A stretch of DNA of 64,000 nucleotides from Azophilus sp026709365 (GCA_965200175.1 OZ241345.1:2356001-2420000), one strand, 5' to 3'. Positions 41,801 through 52,100 are shown, counted from the stretch's first letter. Notes: generated from the sequence alone by a model not told the origin. Numbers and translations: made by a program.

Positions 41801-44049
41801 CCGATTCGGTGCCCGTCGATTTCCAGCTTCCGCAAGCCCGGCAGGCCGTGGAAGGCGCCGGGTGCAATGCTTGTCAAGGTAGGCTCCCTGGCAATCCGAT
41901 TGCTGATCCTCAGGAACCTGAGCCCCGTCAGCCCGGAGAAGAGTTCCGGGGGCAGGCGATCCACGGAGTGGAACCTCAAATCGACCAAGCCGCTCAGCCC
42001 ATCGAGATCGCCGGGCCGCAATCCCCCCCGGTCGTCGGGCCCAAATCCCCATCGCAATGACCAATCGATGTCCAAATCGGCAAGGCTTCCATAGTTCGCG
42101 GAACGGTTGAATGTACGGATGGCCGCCAAGTTCTCCTCATTGAAGAGCCCCCGCGGCGTATAGTCTTCGCAAGCCCACTGGCTGTAGTCATGTTCCGGGT
42201 GCAGGCGCTCCAATTGGTCAATGATGCGGGATGCGATGGTGCGCTTGCAAAGCGGCGTGATCGGCCGGGAGCCCGCCTGATGGCGCTTGTGCAGGCCTCC
42301 CCCGGCCAGCACCTCCACCGGCCGGCCCCAGTGGGGGTTCCGGCCGACGGCAACCTCGATCTCGCCGCCGCCAACCCCTTCGGTCGGGGAGACCGACGAC
42401 ACCCACTCGCCGCCAACCGCCGTCCAGGCGCAGTCCGCCCCCGTCTCCAGCCGCAGCCGGTACGTGCCCCCCTCCGGCGGCAGTTCCCCATCGTCGCCGG
42501 ACAGCGCGTAGCGGCAGGGGTCGGCGTCCGCCCGCGCGCGGACGTTGGCGATTACGCCGCGCAGCTCGTTCAGGTGCCGCGCCGCGTCCGCCGGCCCGTC
42601 CTCTTCGGAAGAGGGCTCGTCGCCCGACACGCCGAGCTTCAGGCTCGGGTAGAGCGGGTGACTCAGGTCCGGGTTCGAGAACGCCAGCACGAAGTCCTCC
42701 CAACCGCGGGCTGAGCGCTGCGACATGATCGTCCCGTGTATCCAGCGGCTCTTCGGACCCTGGTAGCGGAACCCGTGGCTGTAGGGAAACGGGTCGTTGC
42801 TAGTGTCATCGTGGCGGTCGTGGAACAGCCCCATGCTGTGCCCGAGTTCATGGGCGACAACGGTGCCGTCCCCGGAGAACGCCACCGAGAACCCATTTGC
42901 CTCCATGCTTTCCTTGGAAGCGTCAGGGTTGGCATAGGCTATGCCTAGAAGGGAGTAATGGTCGCCGACCGCTTGGTGCCCCGGGCCGCCAAGATGCAGC
43001 AGCACAAAGTCCGCCGCGTGCCGGTTGCGCAGGGCATGCACCTCGTCCATGTAGCCGTCATCCGGCCCCGACAGGTGATCAATGGCCTCACGCATCGGCA
43101 CGGTGGAATAGGAGGTATTGGATCCGGTGTTCCTGAGATAAAAGGTCTCCAGGAACCGATCGTAGTCCACCTCCACAGCGGCGGCGAGCTCGACCCGAAG
43201 GTCCACGCCGCTGGCCGCGTAGGCCTCGTTCGCCGTGGCGATGTCCAAGTCGATCAAAGCCAGCATCGGCGCGTAGCCGCCCTCAATCTCGCGCACGAAC
43301 GACGGGTACGCCACGAGCAGGTCAACCACGCCGTCATCGCCGCCAGCGGTTGACTTGGCGGTTGCCGGCACGGACTTCGGCCCTCCAGCCCGATCCGCGC
43401 CGACAGTGGATTGCGGTCCGCGCCCCGCTGCTGCCGCTTCCGCAACGCCCACGGGCTGAAACAGGGCAGACGAACCGCTCGCCGGGGCCGGACTCGCCCC
43501 GGGGTCAGCGCGCGAAGCGGTCGCGCACCGCAGCGGCTGTGCCCGCAGCGGCTCCACCACCTGAACGGCACCCGCCGTGCGGATCGACCAAGCGCCTCGG
43601 GGCGTGTAAACGCGGCCCACCACCATGCCGCCGTTGACCACCAGCACCGTGCGCCCGAACAGCACATCGTCCAGCGGGCCGGACAGGGTGTAGCCCGACG
43701 CCGTGGGCGCGCTCCGCTCGATCGTCGCCTGGTGCTGCACGCCGTTCAGGAGGTTCAGCCGCAGCTTGCCCGGGCGCCCGGTCGAGACCGCCTCGTGCAG
43801 CGCGTCCAAGCGTCCGCGATCCACCCGCGCGATGCGGGCATGCCCGATGCCAGCTTGCTGGCCGATCGCTGCTCCCGCAGCGGTCCCTTCAGCCGGGCCG
43901 ACGACCGGCGCGCGCGGCTCCGTCGTGAACAGCGACGCCAAGTCCGGCTGCGCCACCACGGCTGAAGGTAGGAGCAAAGCCCACGCCATTGGCACCAGCT
44001 GCAAACGGAAGACTCCCAACGGTGCCCGGAGCCGGTCCTTGACGCTCAT
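38839..44049 (-). CDS. Exported metzincin protease with leucine-rich repeats (paralogue 1)
   Basis: The protein has 1736 residues; the ATG at 44049 follows GGAGG with 6-base spacing. A signal peptide covers about 1-33. A pro-region (about 34-235) precedes a metalloprotease domain with the zinc motif HELGHSMGLFH (residues 400-410) and a Met-turn near HGTIMSQ (about 440), as in metzincins. A small BACON-like beta domain (about 515-600) follows, then some 15 leucine-rich repeats (about 680-1020; pattern LxxLxLxxNxLxxLPxxLF), a Calx-beta/cadherin-like strand domain (about 1180-1250), and two or more repeated modules with FVRxxNxS and HFNSxDLE signatures to the C-terminus (SPTGHLTNLS). It probably acts at the cell surface or outside the cell on protein ligands. 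It is a paralogue of the next gene upstream. Confidence 0.93.
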   Translation of the reverse strand: MSVKDRLRAPLGVFRLQLVPMAWALLLPSAVVAQPDLASLFTTEPRAPVVGPAEGTAAGAAIGQQAGIGHARIARVDRGRLDALHEAVSTGRPGKLRLNLLNGVQHQATIERSAPTASGYTLSGPLDDVLFGRTVLVVNGGMVVGRVYTPRGAWSIRTAGAVQVVEPLRAQPLRCATASRADPGASPAPASGSSALFQPVGVAEAAAAGRGPQSTVGADRAGGPKSVPATAKSTAGGDDGVVDLLVAYPSFVREIEGGYAPMLALIDLDIATANEAYAASGVDLRVELAAAVEVDYDRFLETFYLRNTGSNTSYSTVPMREAIDHLSGPDDGYMDEVHALRNRHAADFVLLHLGGPGHQAVGDHYSLLGIAYANPDASKESMEANGFSVAFSGDGTVVAHELGHSMGLFHDRHDDTSNDPFPYSHGFRYQGPKSRWIHGTIMSQRSARGWEDFVLAFSNPDLSHPLYPSLKLGVSGDEPSSEEDGPADAARHLNELRGVIANVRARADADPCRYALSGDDGELPPEGGTYRLRLETGADCAWTAVGGEWVSSVSPTEGVGGGEIEVAVGRNPHWGRPVEVLAGGGLHKRHQAGSRPITPLCKRTIASRIIDQLERLHPEHDYSQWACEDYTPRGLFNEENLAAIRTFNRSANYGSLADLDIDWSLRWGFGPDDRGGLRPGDLDGLSGLVDLRFHSVDRLPPELFSGLTGLRFLRISNRIAREPTLTSIAPGAFHGLPGLRKLEIDGHRIGLFRTGTFAGMPGLLELWINSPGNFDADGVRPQVTRFEPGAFSGLDSLRLLVIEGHEAGHLEAGVVGGLPRLQALFLPQNGLRSVAPGALDGLTELHRLVLPRNRLGTLPARLFADLTQLKQIDLGENQLTELPATLFEGLGELEDLSLWTNRLTAFELGTFSGLHGLKELNLQDNQLRNLPPGLFGDLGALELLFLRWNRLGALRAGTFDGLDSLQRLYAVGAGVTSLGPGVLDGMSNLLVLDLDRNGLWRIPPGTFAGQDLLGLHLEGNPGAPFVFAPTPVLLPGQGALGRGRPAAVRLHLSPEAPFPVDGQLSVSGGSLSDMGSAPPERQHIGAGLAHSVGTSVSPDGDGPVIVRVDGIRWPGQAGDEDQGGPVINFLNLQFTIDYRYGYSGIRVEPGPPLVLWGIEDRSLTLGRGPESIDLAGVFSRFLGFAEYAAQSSDGAVAAVSVEDGELTVTPEAAGSAEVTVTATAPDGEAMTRRFSVTVRAPSVPLFLSGSSPGREGFVRLVNHSERTGTVRITAIDDAGARRGPVSLPLRAHGAVHFNSGDLEDGNEAKGLPEGVGTGEGDWRLEFETDLDVEALAYARAADGFVTALHDAAPAEGRSRRIATFNPASNDRQASRLRVVNPGREAALVTVRGVDDAGASPGGPVRFTVAAGASREFDAVLLESGGMELEGALGDGEGKWRLEVESEAPIVAMSLLESVATGHLTNLSSGPQPPDVGGRHHVPLLPAASQLAANGREGFVRVLNRSNRAGTVRIDAFDDAGTLHEQLELSLDAGAAAHFNSADLEFGNAAKGLSGSAGAGEGDWRLELASDLDIGVLAYVRSQDGFLTAVHDVAAFRAGRHWAPFLNPGSNHRQVSRLRLVNPTPRTVQVSVVGADDMGGAPPNRGAASITVPARSALTLDSAELEAGLVSPSFMRDLELGENEWLNEHYIGYWRRHPLGDGRGKWRLSVTADSGILVQSLLESPTGHLTNLSADGR

Positions 44050-44065
44050 CTACCGCCTCCGCAAG

Positions 44066-44164
44066 TCACTTCACCACCACCGGCAGCCGCAGTTTGCCCG
44101 CACCGGTCTGAACGGTCCTCGTCGCACTTCCCGTCCACCGCGACCGACGCGAACGCACGCTCAC
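44066..44164 (-). pseudogene. Scar of a deleted adhesin gene: two fused fragments
   Basis: On the minus strand, 44164-44119 matches the giant adhesin gene at its VSVTFVSVAVDGRCDE segment (adhesin about 51513-51468): the scar encodes FASVAVDGKCDE. Bases 44102-44066 match the very 3' end of the adhesin (adhesin ELRIPVEVK-stop; scar KLRLPVVVK-stop). The two pieces are in different frames and about 2.3 kb of intervening adhesin sequence is missing. The LRR gene at 44161 ends inside the first piece. It is read as the remnant of a second adhesin copy that once lay between the two LRR genes. Confidence 0.8.
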
Positions 44165-47100
44165 CGCCCGTCGGCTGACAGATTGGTCAGGTGCCCGGTG
44201 GGGCTGCGCAGCAGGCTCTGGACCAGAACGCCCGGTTCCGTGTCCACCGAGAGCTGCCACTTGCCGCTGCCGTCCCCGAGCGGCTCCCGGTCCCAGTCGC
44301 TGAATCTCAGCACAGCTTGACCGGGCTGCGCGTCAGGAGCGGGAAGGCCCGCCTCCAGCTCAGCGGCATCCAGCTCCAGCGTCCCGCCCGCGGGAAGCAG
44401 GAACCAAGCGTCGCCGCCGTTCACGGGAGCATTCCCCCTGTCGTCGGTCCCCACCACCGAGACGCCGGCATCGCTGCCCGTCGGGTTCACCAACCGCAGC
44501 ACGCTCACCTGGCGCGTGTTGCTGCCGGGATTGAACGTCGCCGCCCGGCGGCGCCCGTCCCGAACCGCCACCGTCCCATGCGCGCTGGTCAGGAACCCGT
44601 CGCCGGTGCGGACGTAAGCCAGCACCCCAATGTCCAATCCGCTGTCCAGCGCCAGCCGCCAGTCGCCGCCGCCGGGGCCCGTGCTGCCGCTCAATCCCTT
44701 GCCGGCGGCGCCGAACTCCAGGTCGTCGGAGTTGAAGTGCGCCGCCATGCCCGCGCCGATGGACAGCTCCAGGGGGCCGTGCTCGACGCCCGCCGCGTCG
44801 AACGCCGCGATCCGAACGGTCCCCGGCCGATCCGACCGGTTGATGACCCGCACGAAGCCCTGGTGGCCAAGCAGGTCCGAAGCGGCCGGGAACAGCGGAA
44901 CGTGGTGCGTTCCGCCGCCGTCCGGCTGCACCGGCCCCGACGAGAGGTTCGTCAGGTGGCCGGTCGATGCGCTCTCCAGCAGGCTCATCGCCGCCACCGG
45001 GGCGTCCGACTCCACGGTCAGCCGCCACTTGCCCTCACCGTCCCCCAGCGCGCCCTCAAGGTCGGGATCGCCGGCCTCCAGCTGCGCCGCGTCGAACTCG
45101 CGGGCGCCGCCCGCCGGGACCGTGAAGCGCACCGGCCCGCCCGGCGACGCCCCGGCGTCGTCAACCCCGCGAACGGTGACCGCCGCCGGGGCATCGCCTC
45201 GGTTGACCACCCGCAAGCGGCTGAGCTGCTGCGGGTTGCTGGCCGGGTTGAAGGTGGCGATCCGATGGGCGCCGCCGGATGACGGTGCGGTCTCGTGCAT
45301 GCCGGTCACGAAGCCGTCCCGGGTGCGCACGTAGGCCAGCGCGTCGATGTCCAGGCCGCTGTCGAACTCCAATCGCCAGTCGCCGACCCCGAAGCCCACC
45401 CCGTCCGCCAGGCCCTTGCCGGGGTTTCCCTCCTCCAAGTCCCGGGAGTTGAAGTGCAACGCGCCGTAGGGCGGCAGCCGCAGCGCCAGCGGCTCCCGCC
45501 GCGCGCCCTCGCCGTCCACCGCCGTGATGAACACCTCGCCCGCCTCGCCCGAACGGTTCACCACCCGCACGAACCCCTCGCGCCCGGCGTGGGAGCCCGA
45601 GAGGAACAGCGGCACCGAGGGGCGGTCATCGACCACCTCAACCGAGAACCGCCGGGTCATCGTCTCGCCGTCCGGCGCGGTGGCGGTGACCGTAACCTCG
45701 GCGGTCCCGGCGCCCTGGGGCGCGACCCTCAGCGTCCGTCCGTCAATGGCGACGCCCGCAACCCCGTCGTCATCCGACAATGCGGCGTAGTCCGCATCGC
45801 CCAGGAAGTGGGAGAACGCCGAGGGCAGGTCAAACGTCCGACTCGCACCGCCCCGCGACGCCTCCACGTCCGGGAAGCCGTACAGCGTCAGCGGCGGACC
45901 CGGCGCAACCCGAATGCCGGAGTGGCCGTCGAGAAAACGAAAAAAATCGAACGCCGGCGGACCGCTGCGGCTGTAATAGGGCCAATCCAACTGATCAACC
46001 CGAACGGTGACGGGCTCCCGCCCGTGCGGCTCCGCGAAGTTGGGGCTGCTGCGCGGCTCGCCGGAGCCAACCGAACGCCAGCGGTCCCGCAGCGAGCCGT
46101 GCTCCACGGACAGCAGAGCGCGCAAGCCGAAGGGGGCCTCAGGGGTGGCCTGCAGGACGAATTCCATCGGCTGGCCTTCCACGGGGTCCAGCGGGGACAG
46201 CGCGACGGGGGTCGCCGAGAACGTGAAGGGCGCGCCGGGGTTCCGAGCCAGATGCAGCCTGGGCAGCTCCAAGCCAGCGAAGGTGCCGGGCGCGATTTCC
46301 CGGAGGCGGTTCGATGCCAAGTAAAGCAGTTCAAGGCGCGGCGCAGGGTCAAACGTGCCCGGCTCGATCTCAGCCAAACCCACATCGTCAAGATACAGTC
46401 CCCGGAGTTGATCGAGGCCGGTGAACGTGTCCCTGCCCAATCCGCCGAGCGGGTTCTCGGAAAGAGAGAGCACCTTCAGCGACTCCAGGTTCCCGAAAAG
46501 GCCGGGGGGCAGGTCACGCAAGCGGTTTTCGCCAAGCCAAAGCCCGTACAGCTTGGACAGCCCCGCAAACGCGTCCGGCTCAAGGGCGGTCAGGTCGTTG
46601 CGCGATAGGTGCAGTTCCCTCAAGTTGGCCAGTTCACTGAACAGGCCCGCCGGCAGGGAAACCAAGCGATTTCCGGACAAACTCAAGTCAAGCAGTTCCG
46701 GGAGGCCATCGAAAGCGCCGGGCGCGAGCGATTCAAGCCCAGTGCCGCCAAGCCGCAAAGCCTTCAGCTTGCCCATGCCGTTGAAGACCCCGCGAGCCAA
46801 GGGGTTCAGGGCGGTAGCTCCAAGTCTCAGCGACACTGCGTTGGAAAGCCCGCGAAACGCTCCGGGCTCCAACGTCACCGCCGTGCCTTGGGAAAACCCC
46901 ACTTCCAATATGTCCAGATTGGGCAGCCCGTCAAAGGTGCCTGCCTCAAGCCGAGCCAGCCTGTGGGGATAGATCTCCAGCCGCCTCAGGCCCGGCAATC
47001 CCCGGAACGCCCCCGGCTCGATTTCCTTAAGCGCCGCCTTCTCGGGCTCCCACGACAACTCCACGCCGATCTCCAGAACACGAAGGCCTGTCATGCCAAA

Positions 47101-49164
47101 GAAGAGATCGGACGGCAAACTCCCAATGGAATGCAGCTTGAGGGCGGCCACAGCGGTGAATCCGTCGAAGTCCCCGGGCCGAACCTCGGATCCGTCAATC
47201 CCGCGGTGTCTTCCCACCCCTTCTGTATGCAGAGTGCGAATGCCCGCCAAGTACTCGGCGCCGAAGTCAAGCTCCTCGCAGGGGGTGTACAGGTCGAAGA
47301 ACGGATGCGTGCGCTCCCGGTCCGGGTGGCGGGACTCGAGGAAGTACCGAATCCCCCTAGAACGCTCGCAAACCGGCGTGATCGCCCGCCCTCCGTCCTG
47401 CGTGCGGGCATGCACCCGCCCCGCCACCAAAAGCTCCACCGGGCGCCGGAAGGCGTCGTTGGCGCCAACCCGGTACTCAACCTCGCCGCTTCCCGTCCCG
47501 GCGGCGGGCGACACCGATGCCACCCCCGGGCCGCCGCTGGCCGTCCAGGCGCAGCCCGGCTGGGTCTCAACCCGCAGTTGGTGGGCGCCGCCATCCGCCG
47601 GCAGCGCCCCTTCGTCTCCGGCCACCCGGTAGGAGCAGGAGTCCGCATCAGCGCTGGGCCGCACGTTGGCCAGCACGCCGCGCAGCTCGTTCAGGTGCCG
47701 GACGGCGTCCGCGGGGCCGTCCGGCGCGCTGGAGGGCGCATCGCCGGGAACCCCGAGCCTGATGCTCGGATCCTGCGGGTGGACCAAGGCGGGGTTGGAA
47801 AAGGCCAACACGCTGAGAGCGTTCCATCCCGACACTCGGGTTGACATGACGGTCCCCAGCTCGTATGTGATGTGAGCGTCACTGGTCGGGTTGACGCGCT
47901 CGTAATTGAACCCATGGCTGTAGGGGAACGGCAGGTTGCGGCTGCCCTCAAGCCGTTCGTGCTGCAGTCCCATGCTGTGGCCGAGCTCGTGGGCCACGAA
48001 AGTGCCGTCGCCGGAGTGGGCCACCGAGAAGCCCAACCGCTCGATCTCCTCCGGCGTAACCTCATGGACGGCCCAAGCAACCCCGCCTCGGTGCCAGAAA
48101 TTGACCAACTGCTGAACTTCACCGCCCATGTGCAGGAGGACGAGGTCCGCCGCGTGCCGGTTACGGAGCGCATGCACCTCGTCCAGATGGCCGTCGTCGC
48201 GTCCCGTGAGGTGCTCCAAGGCCATGTCATTAAGTCGATACGCGTTTCGAGCCCCCTTTTCCCTCAGCCAGCCGTACTCCACCTCCTCGGCGGCGGCGAG
48301 CCTCACCCGCAGCTGCGCGCCGCTGGCGGCGTAGGCCTCGTTCGCGGTGGCGATGTCCAGGTCGATCAGCGACAGCATTTGCGCATAGCCGCCCTCGTTC
48401 TCGCGCACGAACGACGGGTAAACCACCAGCACATCGACCACGTCGCCGTCGTCCGCGGCAGCGGACTTGGGCGCAGGCCCCGCCGCCGGCTCGGCGCCGG
48501 GCCAGCCTGGTTTGGCCTCGGCCCCGCGGGCAGGCGCGAAGCCGGGCAGCCTTGCGGAGGGGCCATGCCGGAACTGACGGGAACTCCGGGCCTCGCCATC
48601 CGGGTCGGACTCGGCGTCCAAGGGATCCCGCACGCCGCAATGCAAGGGGGCCGGCGCCATCCGCTCCACCGTCTGCACGTCGCCGGCCGTGCTGATCGAG
48701 TAGTTCGCCCCCGGCGTGTAGATGCGCCCCCGCGTCTCGCCGCCGTTGACCACCAGCACCGCGCGCCCGAACGGCACGTCCTGCAGCGGCCCGCTCAGGG
48801 TGTAGCCCGACGCGGTGGGCGCACTGCGCTCAAGCGAGGCGGTGAACTCAACGTCCGGGAACAGGTTCAGGCGCAGCCTGCCGGGGCGACCGGTCGCCAC
48901 CGCCTCGCGCAAGGCGCCCAGACCCGCTCGGTCCGCCCGCGCCGTCCGGCGAATCCCGCCAACGCCCGATCCGGCGACGACGCCCGATGGGGAAGCCGAA
49001 GCCGGCGCCCCGCCGTCGGTCGTGAACAGGGCGACCGCGCTGGCCTGCGCAAGTGCCGACGATGCGGCAAGAAGCGCAACGCACGCCACCGCCCGAAGCG
49101 CCCGCCGGCAATACGATGGATGCAGCACGATGCACCCGGCGTCCCGTCCGCTTTGCCAAATCAT
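44161..49164 (-). CDS. Exported metzincin protease with leucine-rich repeats (paralogue 2)
   Basis: The protein has about 1667 residues. The ATG at 49164 overlaps the TGA of the adhesin gene (TGATG), so translation is likely coupled; a GTG one codon earlier is also possible. The signal peptide covers about 1-40 (AASSALAQA). The pro-region is followed by a metzincin domain with HELGHSMGLQH (about 392-402). Leucine-rich repeats (about 690-1000) then come, a beta-strand domain, and the same repeated C-terminal modules as paralogue 1, ending SPTGHLTNLSADGR in both. Overall the domain order is identical, and the ends are nearly identical at DNA level, indicating duplication with later divergence or gene conversion. 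Likely a surface or secreted protease/adhesin. Confidence 0.93.
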   Translation of the reverse strand: MIWQSGRDAGCIVLHPSYCRRALRAVACVALLAASSALAQASAVALFTTDGGAPASASPSGVVAGSGVGGIRRTARADRAGLGALREAVATGRPGRLRLNLFPDVEFTASLERSAPTASGYTLSGPLQDVPFGRAVLVVNGGETRGRIYTPGANYSISTAGDVQTVERMAPAPLHCGVRDPLDAESDPDGEARSSRQFRHGPSARLPGFAPARGAEAKPGWPGAEPAAGPAPKSAAADDGDVVDVLVVYPSFVRENEGGYAQMLSLIDLDIATANEAYAASGAQLRVRLAAAEEVEYGWLREKGARNAYRLNDMALEHLTGRDDGHLDEVHALRNRHAADLVLLHMGGEVQQLVNFWHRGGVAWAVHEVTPEEIERLGFSVAHSGDGTFVAHELGHSMGLQHERLEGSRNLPFPYSHGFNYERVNPTSDAHITYELGTVMSTRVSGWNALSVLAFSNPALVHPQDPSIRLGVPGDAPSSAPDGPADAVRHLNELRGVLANVRPSADADSCSYRVAGDEGALPADGGAHQLRVETQPGCAWTASGGPGVASVSPAAGTGSGEVEYRVGANDAFRRPVELLVAGRVHARTQDGGRAITPVCERSRGIRYFLESRHPDRERTHPFFDLYTPCEELDFGAEYLAGIRTLHTEGVGRHRGIDGSEVRPGDFDGFTAVAALKLHSIGSLPSDLFFGMTGLRVLEIGVELSWEPEKAALKEIEPGAFRGLPGLRRLEIYPHRLARLEAGTFDGLPNLDILEVGFSQGTAVTLEPGAFRGLSNAVSLRLGATALNPLARGVFNGMGKLKALRLGGTGLESLAPGAFDGLPELLDLSLSGNRLVSLPAGLFSELANLRELHLSRNDLTALEPDAFAGLSKLYGLWLGENRLRDLPPGLFGNLESLKVLSLSENPLGGLGRDTFTGLDQLRGLYLDDVGLAEIEPGTFDPAPRLELLYLASNRLREIAPGTFAGLELPRLHLARNPGAPFTFSATPVALSPLDPVEGQPMEFVLQATPEAPFGLRALLSVEHGSLRDRWRSVGSGEPRSSPNFAEPHGREPVTVRVDQLDWPYYSRSGPPAFDFFRFLDGHSGIRVAPGPPLTLYGFPDVEASRGGASRTFDLPSAFSHFLGDADYAALSDDDGVAGVAIDGRTLRVAPQGAGTAEVTVTATAPDGETMTRRFSVEVVDDRPSVPLFLSGSHAGREGFVRVVNRSGEAGEVFITAVDGEGARREPLALRLPPYGALHFNSRDLEEGNPGKGLADGVGFGVGDWRLEFDSGLDIDALAYVRTRDGFVTGMHETAPSSGGAHRIATFNPASNPQQLSRLRVVNRGDAPAAVTVRGVDDAGASPGGPVRFTVPAGGAREFDAAQLEAGDPDLEGALGDGEGKWRLTVESDAPVAAMSLLESASTGHLTNLSSGPVQPDGGGTHHVPLFPAASDLLGHQGFVRVINRSDRPGTVRIAAFDAAGVEHGPLELSIGAGMAAHFNSDDLEFGAAGKGLSGSTGPGGGDWRLALDSGLDIGVLAYVRTGDGFLTSAHGTVAVRDGRRRAATFNPGSNTRQVSVLRLVNPTGSDAGVSVVGTDDRGNAPVNGGDAWFLLPAGGTLELDAAELEAGLPAPDAQPGQAVLRFSDWDREPLGDGSGKWQLSVDTEPGVLVQSLLRSPTGHLTNLSADGR

Positions 49165-52100
49165 CACTTAACCTCCACGGGAATCCGCAGCTCGCCCCCG
49201 TTCGTCACCAGAACCACCTCGGTGCGCCCAACCCCCAAGCCCCCTACCCGAACCAGCGGCGAGGAAACGCTGACGCCCACCACCTTGGCGTCCCCTGACC
49301 GCGCCGTCACCGCACCGTCCCCGCCCCAGACGAAGTACAGCACGTCGCCCAGCGGCACCTCGAACGCGAACGCGCTGCCCGCGCCGCTGCGCAAGGCGTC
49401 GCTCGATGAGGAGAACTGGACCACGGCGGTGGCCGTAGCCTGGCTGTCCTCCTTGATGTCGTTTTGGTCGGTGACCGTGACCTTGACATCCTTGGTGCCC
49501 GTGGTGCCAAGGGGCCACCAGTAATAGGCCGATGCACCCGCCGACTGCCCCGACCACTGGAACGCATAGGGCGGTATCCCACCGGTGGCGGAGGCGTTCA
49601 CCAACAGGATGTAAGCCCCGAAGTTATCTCCAAATGGCGACGTCTCGTGGAAGCGTTCGGGGTAGTAAACGCCGTTCGTGCCGCCCGCATCGGCCATGAG
49701 GGTGGACGAGAATCGGGCGCTGAAATTCACGGCCCCCCCCTTCACCTTGAAAGTGCAAGTCGAAAGAGGTGATGTCTCCTCGCATTCGCTACCAGACAGA
49801 ATCCATCCATCAAACCGGTAGCCCGCGTTGGGAGTAGCGGTAAGAGGACCTACGGTTGTCCCGACTGGGACCGTCTCTCTCTGAACGCCCCCGGGGCACG
49901 TGAATCCGTCCCCACTGATCCTGCCGTTGGTCGGCACCGGATTGCACGTCACCGTGTAAGTTGGGAGAACGCAGGTGTTGCTGTCCTTACCCCACTTGCC
50001 GTCATCGCAGGAGTAGGCGCAACTGCCGGTGTAGTTGGGCAGGCAGGCTCCCGACTTCCCGCCGTGCACCTTGTTCGACAGCTTGCAGCCGGACACCGTC
50101 TCCCCGGCGCAGCCGGCATGGCAGCTTGCGTCGGTCGGCTCGCCGAACTCGCCGTCGTTGCACATGTAGGTCGCGGAGCCGGTTTTGGAGTAGTCGCCGT
50201 CCATCACCGTCAGCGTGGACCCGTGCGGAGTCTCGGCACGCGTTGCCGTGCACTTCTCCGTCCCCTTGCCCCAGGAGACATCTGACTCCGAGCACTCCCG
50301 CCCGCAGGAACTGCCCGACCGCTCCTTCCACACGCCGTACTCGCATTGGAACGTTGCGCTCCCCCGCGTCGGGTCCGTGCCGTCCTGCGCTGTTTTTTCG
50401 TCGCCGTGGCTCCCTTTGGCCACGCTTGCCGAGCAGGTGTCCCTGCCCGTGTCCGACCCCACTTTCCACGTCACCGTGGCGGCGTCGCAGTCCACCGGGC
50501 AGCTGTTGCTCCTCTTCTCCCAAGTTCCGTTGTTGCACCTGTATTCGCAGCTGCCGGAGCCCTTGGCGCAGGCTCCCTCCTTATCGTCGTCGTGGACCGT
50601 GTCCGTCAGGACGCAGCCGTCAATGGTCTCCCCGGCGCAGCCCTTGTGGCAGCTTGCCGACTCGGGGCCCTTCCAGGCGCCGTCCTCGCAGGCGTAGCGC
50701 GCCGTGCCCGTGTCGGGGTAGGTGTCATCATCCGCCGAGTCGCTCCAGCCGCTCGGCAGCGTGTCGATCCGCGCCTCGCATTCGGCCGAACCCACGCTCC
50801 ATGCGTGTGTCGTGGACCGGCACTGCCGCTCGCAGGTGCTGCCGGGCTGCTCCAGCCAGTTCCCGTCGGAGCACAGGTAGCTCGCCCGCCCACGCGCCGA
50901 ACCCGAGTTGTCGCTCGCCGACCGGCTGCTGCCGTGGGGGCCGCCGTCCAGGGCGTCCGTGCAGCTGTCGTCCCCCACCGTCCAACTCCTCGTGACGCCG
51001 GGGCAGCGGGCGTTGCACTGGCCGCCCTGCCGGGTCCAGGTGCCGTTGCTGCAGGAGTAGGAGCAATTCCCGGACGAGGTGGCGTCGCACGTCCCCGAGC
51101 TGCCGCCGTGCGCGGTGCTGGCCAGCTCGCAGCGGGAGACGGTCCGCGCGGCGCACCCAAGGCCGCAGACGCTGCCGGGCTGCTCCGTCCAGGCCCCGTC
51201 GTCGCACTTGAACGAGGCCGAGCCCGTGGCCGGGCCGCCGCCGTCGCTCGCCATCCGGGTCTGGCCGCTGGCGGCGTCCGTCACCGAGCCGGTGCAGGCG
51301 TTGCCGCTGAAGCTCCAGTCCCGGCTGCCGGCCGCGCAGCCGTCCTTGGCCCTGGCGCAGGTCCGCGAGTTGGCGCCCCCGCCCGTGCCGTCGCAGCGCC
51401 ACCGGTGGTGGCTGTCGGAGTCCGTGACCGCGCTTCGGTTAAGCGTCCCCGCCGCGCAGGCGTCCGCCGCCGTCTCGTCGCACCGGCCGTCCACGGCGAC
51501 GGACACGAACGTGACGCTCACCGTGCGGTCGGCGTCCAGCGTCACGGCGCAGCTGGCCGACGCCTCCGCGGCGCAGGCGCCGCCCCAGCCGCCGAACCGG
51601 TGGCTTTCGTCGGCGCTGGCGCTCAGGGCGACCGCGGTGCCGTCCGCCAGCGTCTCCGCGCAGTCGCTGCCGCAGTCGATCACCGTCGCGGCGCCGACCT
51701 TGCCCACCACCCTGCCGTTGGCGGGCCTCGCCACCGTCAGCGTGCGGGCGGCGGCGAAGCGCGCGCCGACCGTCACGTCCGTCCCCAGCGTCAGCGCGCA
51801 GCCTGCCGTGCCGGAGCAGGCACCGGTCCAGCCGTCGAACAGGTGGCCGCCGTCGGCCTGGGCGGTGAGCGTCACCTTCGTGCCGCCGGCAAGGGTCGCC
51901 GCGCAGAGCGTCCGGCTCCCGGAGCCGCAGTCGATCACCGTCCGCTGGGCGCCGCCGCTGCCGGTCGTGCCCGTGACGTGGCCGTTGGCCGGGGCAGTCA
52001 CCGACAGCTTCGGATCCGCATCCACGATGCTGACCGCCGTCGCGACCGCCGTGATCGGGCCGCCGTCGCTGGCCGTGGCCGTCACCGCCACGGTCTCCGG

